From Cristatella mucedo (Eukaryota; Bryozoa; Phylactolaemata; Cristatellidae), in assembly GCA_009760855.2 (NCBI GenBank), contig WPIO01000144.1, positions 287,501 through 351,500 on the forward strand: a stretch of DNA of 64,000 bases, given 5' to 3'. The position numbers and the translations under genes were made by a program. Below are positions 59,425-64,000 of the stretch, one piece after another (the first letter of the stretch is position 1; every line of letters starts with the position of its first letter). The notes under the pieces were generated by a model. The model saw only the letters and a list, made by a program, of their open reading frames with translations, searched no databases and had not been told where the DNA came from.

Positions 59425-59505
<81 letters not shown>
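59425..59505 (+). repeat. pure (GCC)27 trinucleotide run
   Basis: 27 uninterrupted GCC units followed by further CCG units, about 2.9 kb upstream of the notum start. The poly-Pro/Ala/Arg/Gly frames through it are composition artefacts unless a transcript shows otherwise. Confidence 0.95.
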
Positions 59506-59507
<2 letters not shown>

Positions 59508-60317
59508 AGCCGCCGCCGCAAGATGAGGCGGCTTGTCGCCCGGCGGTCGGCCCCGGGCGGGTCGCATGGAGCACGGTTGAGCCGCCGAACAGGTGCGCGG
59601 TCGGAGTTGCGTAAGCTGGGCCTATGGCGAATCGGAGAGCGGAGAGAGACAGACAGACAGACGGACAAACAAAATGAGATACAGAGTCGGAGAGAGAGAG
59701 AGACAGCGACGCAAGGACGGTCGGCGCGAACTCGGCAGCTACACTAATCACTGCCTCAGCGCCGGCAGGCCGACGCCGCGAGCCAGCTTCCGGTCCGCAG
59801 CTACCCGACTCGTCGCGCGCGGCGGCGCCGCTGCTGCTGTCGCCGCCGCCACGGTTGTGCGGCGGCGGAAAGCGGCGGGCTGCGGCGCCGCTGCAGGCTG
59901 CTCCGCGGCTCGCTCCCACGCGCCGCCGCCGCGACGCACTCGCTCGCCCGCCGGCACCCGCAGGCCAAAGCGTACAGGTGCGGCGATGCCGGCGTCAGAG
60001 CCGGGGGCGGCCTGGCGGACTGCAGCATCCGGCAGGTGCTCGCGGAAATGCATCTCTAGCGTCATCATCATCGGCTAGGGTCAGCTCCGCCCGAAGCAGC
60101 GGCTAGTAGTGTCAACGGCGGCGGTCCGAGAGAGGATTGGCGCAGGGGTGCGCGGAGGCGTCGTCGAAGGTGCACAGCTCGCGCGCACGTGCATCGAACT
60201 CGGCGCTCGCCCGGACGCGCGAGCGGCGACACTTCCGGCCGCTGCGCCTATCGGCAAACTTCACTGACGTGCGCCGTAAACTTAGAGTGAATTAAAAGAC
60301 TTTTCCTTACGGCCAAG

Positions 60318-60640
60318 TACGATAGTGATAATAAGACGCTTGTACTGAACTCTGACCCTGTGAGAATAAATCTCTTTCTAGGCACTTTGCATATGCTGGG
60401 AAGACAGCGTGCCACTGAACAATGATAGCATGAATAGTGTCAGCATGCGTAAGCACACACTAAGGACGAGTCACGCCGAAGGAGCTATTGCTGTGAGGAA
60501 CCGGTGGGGTTTCAACTTCTTTTTGAATTTCGTCACATCGTGGGATGGCGCGACATCGGTCGGGATTGAGGTTCCTGGTTCTGTGTGTTACTTGCGCGAG
60601 CATACACGGTCTGCGGCGCCAAGACGACGACTTACTATTC
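60318..60640 (-). mobile_element. diverged L2-like LINE 3' portion
   Basis: Reversed tail (GATAATAAGACG), core (AATCTCTTTCTAGGCACTTT), a UTR with one GTCAGCATGCG segment and a decayed ORF2 end (GTCGGGATTGAGGTTCCTGG). Confidence 0.75.
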
Positions 60641-60894
60641 TACGGAAAGAGATCACGATGACTTTGTATCTTTGCAGCGGAAGCGTTCGCAAAATCGTTC
60701 GCAGCCTCGACACCGCAGGTGCGTGTAAGCGCTGCAAGCAGGGTGCAGCGGCGTTAGCGCGTCCGGACAGAAGTCGTGGCTGCTCGTAGTAGTGGAGCAC
60801 TCGTGGCTGAGAGACACCGTATCAGGCGACATGCAACACGTGCCGGTGTAGCTCTGAGCTTTAGAATCATCGTAGACGACTTGTAGATGTAAGA

Positions 60895-61215
60895 AGAGAG
60901 AGAGGGGGAGAGAGAGCAAGTGAGAGAGAGAGGGAGGGAAAGAGAGAGGGGAGAAGGAAGAGAGAGTGAGAGAGGGAGAAGGAGTAAAGAAAGAAGTAAG
61001 AGACAGTGAATTTGAGGGCGAGAGAGAGAGGGAGTGAGATCAGAGACGAAAAGAGGGAGAGAAAGAGAGAGAGAGAGAGAGAGGGATCAGAGATAAAGAG
61101 AGAGTGAGAGGGAGGGAGAGAGAGAGAGAGAGGGATCAGAGATAAAGAGAGAGTGAGAGGGAGGGAGAGAGGGGTGAGTGAGATTGGAGATAAAAATAGG
61201 AAGAGAGAAAAAAGA
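60895..61215 (+). repeat. GA-rich purine tract
   Basis: About 320 bp of GAGAGA/GGGAGG-type purine-rich sequence, including a roughly 50-bp direct duplication (GGATCAGAGATAAAGAGAGA at 61083 and 61132). Confidence 0.9.
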
Positions 61216-61439
61216 GAGAATGAGATGCAGAGAGTCAGACAGACAGACGGAGTAAAAGCCCAGCAGAAAGCTGCGACATTGGAAGGAACGACGCCAAAAG
61301 CAAACGACAGTCAACTCACTAATCACCGCTTGCATTCATCACGATCTTGGCAATAGATTACGACGCATCCGATGATTGCAATTTATTATAACTCAGGAAC
61401 CACTGACAGTTTCTATCGCCAGTCAAGATCGGGCTGATT

Positions 61440-63998
61440 TAACATGCAAAATCTTTACTTCAGAGCTTCACTGCGCTTGCTCGCGAGCGGCGCAGTGAGC
61501 GCTTCGCGCGGGGGGGGGGGTATCCGGCGCCAGATAGGCTGCGCTAGGTACCCGGCTCGTGGTGCTACGTACCGAGTCTCCCCTCACCTACTCCTAGTGG
61601 TGAACCCAGAGGGCGGAAGGGGGTGCATTTGTGCCCCGAAGCGGGGGGGGGGGGGCTTCGACCTGCGTGCGCGCACCCCTCCCGGCTGCCACAGCCGTGC
61701 GATGAGAATTTTTTTCGACGCGGTTATGGCGGAAAAGTGCTTCTTGTTGTGCAAACACGATTACCATTCACAGGTGTGAAGCCGTTGCGGCAAGGCAGTG
61801 CAATTAGAATCCCTCCGATGGCCGGCTTCAAAATGACCGCCATGTTATTCTTTCCGGTCCGGCGGAGCGGCTGGGAATCGCTCGCAGTGGGTCGCTCGCG
61901 CACCGAGCCGCCGCCCTGCTCCGGCCAATCCCGCCGCCGGCGGCGCCGACGCTTTTTACAGCGCTCTCCTCAGCGGTGGAGGCGGCGGCAGCAGCAGCGC
62001 TGGCGGTCGGCCGTCCTGAGTGCAGCCGTCCTTTCCTTTGTTCGTCTCAAGCCACCGACCCAATCCATTCTTCAGTCCCCTTCCCCGGTTCTTCGCGCAC
62101 CCACCCTCTTTCCACCCACGCGGCTGCCCTCGACGACGAGGCGGCGACGCAGCAGAGCAGGCTGCAGTCGAGCGAGCAAGCGAGCTCGCATACTTCCGTC
62201 GGCTTCTGAGAGCGCATGGCGGCGCCGCCTGGGCGAGACGCGGCGGCTGCGCCAGCCCCGCGGCGGGCCGGCGATTCCGCCCGCTCTCGCGCCAGCCGGA
62301 CCGACTCCATTAGCGTTACGCAATTAATGGCGGCCATAAAATGAGCCGGTTCGCCGGTCGCCTGCGGCCGCTGCGTCGCCTGCGCCCCGTCAGATCTTCC
62401 TGAGCGCCCGATACCCGGCGCCGTTGGGATGGTGTACGCCGCCGCCGCCGCCGCCCTCGAGTCGGGTCCGACCGTCGGCAGCAGCCGCCGCCGCCGTCGC
62501 GGCAACAGTCGCGCCGCCGCCCCACCTCGGCCGCGGCTCCGATCGCAAGGTCTCCCCCTGCTCGGCGGCGTGCGGCGGTCGATGCGCAGAGGCCACTCCG
62601 GCGCGCTTCGACCGATCGAGGCAGCGGTCAGCGAGCGCGATCCTCCGGTGAATTGGAAAAAAAGTTCGGTAGCGGATGCAGACAAAGAATTAGACGCAGC
62701 GCCGAGTCGATTCAACTCCGCCTCGACGGCGGCGTCCGTCGCTTCCGGGCTCGCGCATGCGCGCGCTGAAAAGGCTCGCGATCGTAGGAGCGGAGGCCCA
62801 GCGACGCTCGAGCGGCGTCGGGCTCGAGCGGCGTCGGGGCGCTACCCTGCTCGTCTGATCCCTGCGCGCACGCTCGTCTGATCCCCCCCCCCCGCCTCCG
62901 GAGGTCTGCCGCCGCAGCCGCTTGGGGCCGCTGCTTTTAAATGTCCAGGGGCATGCGGGCTTCAAGGTCAGGGCGCGGTCGCCAGCTCTGCCCGGTTATC
63001 GAAATGGTCCGTCCGTCACAGGCTACGCTCACTAGATCAGATTAAGAAGGAGCGACGCGTGTGCAGACCTGACCTGCTCGCGTTACGCCAAACGCGGTCG
63101 CGGTCAGAGCGCCCGCCGCGTGCGAAGAGCAGCCAGCGCTATACGCGGCGCCGAACGCGCGCGGAAGTGCAAGCGGACATCGCCTGCATTCGATGCGCGC
63201 CGGTGCGCACGCGTGCGTGACCGCGGCGACGCGCGACTCGCTTTGAAGCGACGAAAAGCTCGGCGAGCAGCGAAGACTCGCCGATCGATCGATTTGCCGA
63301 TCGATGATTGATCGCCGATTCAAGACTGCCGATCGGTCGCCAGATTGGACTCACTTCGGCTTTCGGCTTCTCTCCTTATGTGGCGCAGGAGGCCGAGTTG
63401 GAAGTCGTAAATCAATCGGCGAGCATAAACGCTAATGGCGCGGCTTCAAGAGCCCGCAGCCCATCGCGGCTATTTCTCGGGCAGCGGCCCGTCCAGTTCA
63501 AAGTCAGCGGCTGCATCGGCGAAGCTCGGAAGGTCGTAAACCGCGAGGCATGCGGAGCGGCGCGGCTCGACGGTGGCTGAGCCGCGGCTCGGCGAACTTC
63601 GCCTCTCCGCCTGCGTCTCTCTCGCTCGCTCGCTCGCTCGCTCTCATGCTAGCGTTCTCGCTCGCTCTCATGCTTAGGACAGGCCGCTCGCAGTGGCGTC
63701 CGCGGCCGCGCCTCGGCGGAGCGAACGAGCGAGCCTCTCGAGCGTCGATGCCCGGCGCGGCGGCCGCGGTCCAGACTCACGCGATCCGTCTTACGTCGCG
63801 GACGTCGAAACCGAGGCGACCGCGCGGCCCCGCCTTTTCGACCGGCCGGCCGGCCGGCCGGCGCCGACCTCCCATCGTCGAGCCAGTGCATCGACTTAGA
63901 GGCTCATCGTCGCTCGCTCGCGGGTCTGTCGATTCTATTGCCTCCGCTTCCGCCTACGCGAAATACTTCGTCGCCATCTTCTCTTCCGATTCGGAAGT
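61440..63998. other. CpG-rich island at window end, no gene recognised
   Basis: GC-rich with frames up to 234 codons. It has a (GCTC)n run at 63619-63645 and a repeated CGCTCGCTCTCATGCT at 63638 and 63658. No splice-consistent coding unit could be supported; a gene could begin beyond the window. Confidence 0.5.
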
Positions 63999-64000
63999 TG

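Larger units (their letters stand above)
56580..60260. promoter_or_regulatory. CpG-rich 5' island of notum
   Basis: About 3.7 kb of very GC- and CpG-rich DNA directly upstream of exon 1, full of open frames in all phases caused by the scarcity of stop codons. No frame shows a recognisable domain or conserved splice pattern. The island presumably holds the notum promoter and 5' UTR; I see no convincing TATA box. A divergent + strand transcript is possible but not supported. Confidence 0.6.

Noticed and set aside
61623..62327. 234-codon + frame and opposing 222-codon frame
   Set aside because: Both strands open over the same interval with Arg/Ala/Ser-rich translations; no splice-supported continuation.

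Overview
The window comes from the nuclear genome of a bilaterian animal, probably an invertebrate. It has GT-AG introns, tRNA-derived SINEs, many 5'-truncated non-LTR retrotransposons, long microsatellites and several kilobase-scale CpG-rich islands. It has no operons, bacterial-style genes or CRISPR array. I cannot place the organism below that level from sequence alone.

The main result is one complete protein-coding gene on the minus strand, a Notum-type palmitoleoyl-protein carboxylesterase (secreted Wnt antagonist). It is built from 13 coding exons between 56579 and 40982. I assembled it by hand. Every intron is GT-AG, every junction keeps phase, and the exons give one uninterrupted 605-residue reading frame. 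It has a signal peptide, a Ser232/Asp338/His397 triad and the C-terminal Cys cluster of the family. Upstream of its start (56.6-60.3 kb) lies a CpG-rich island with inverted CCAAT motifs, two perfect TCF/LEF-type CTTTGATC motifs and a pure (GCC)27 run.

Most of 1-40 kb looks intergenic. About 30 fragments of an L2/CR1-like LINE family can be recognised, nearly all cut down to the 3' UTR, whose tail is (ATT)n. One longer copy (37.57-39.78 kb) still shows degenerate endonuclease and reverse-transcriptase motifs. Two tRNA-derived SINE types are present, and one of them ends in the LINE 3' tail, which suggests a SINE/LINE mobilisation pair. The most extreme low-complexity feature is a 2.55-kb, almost pure pyrimidine strand at 8364-10909. 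Its 866-945 codon open frames are artefacts of composition.

Layout: 1-8.3 kb, intergenic with CT/GA/GT repeats, a small CpG island at 1.7-3 kb and LINE tails; 8.36-10.9 kb, polypyrimidine tract; 11-21.3 kb, SINEs, LINE fragments and a 50-bp tandem array; 21.3-24.3 kb, CpG island; 24.3-25.4 kb, nested LINE tails; 26-31.8 kb, further CpG islands, an RT fragment and a TG/TGCG tract; 31.8-40 kb, LINE-rich with an AT palindrome; 40.98-56.58 kb, the Notum gene with repeats in its introns; 56.6-60.3 kb, its 5' CpG island; 60.3-64 kb, LINE tail, GA-rich stretch and another CpG island with no gene I can support.
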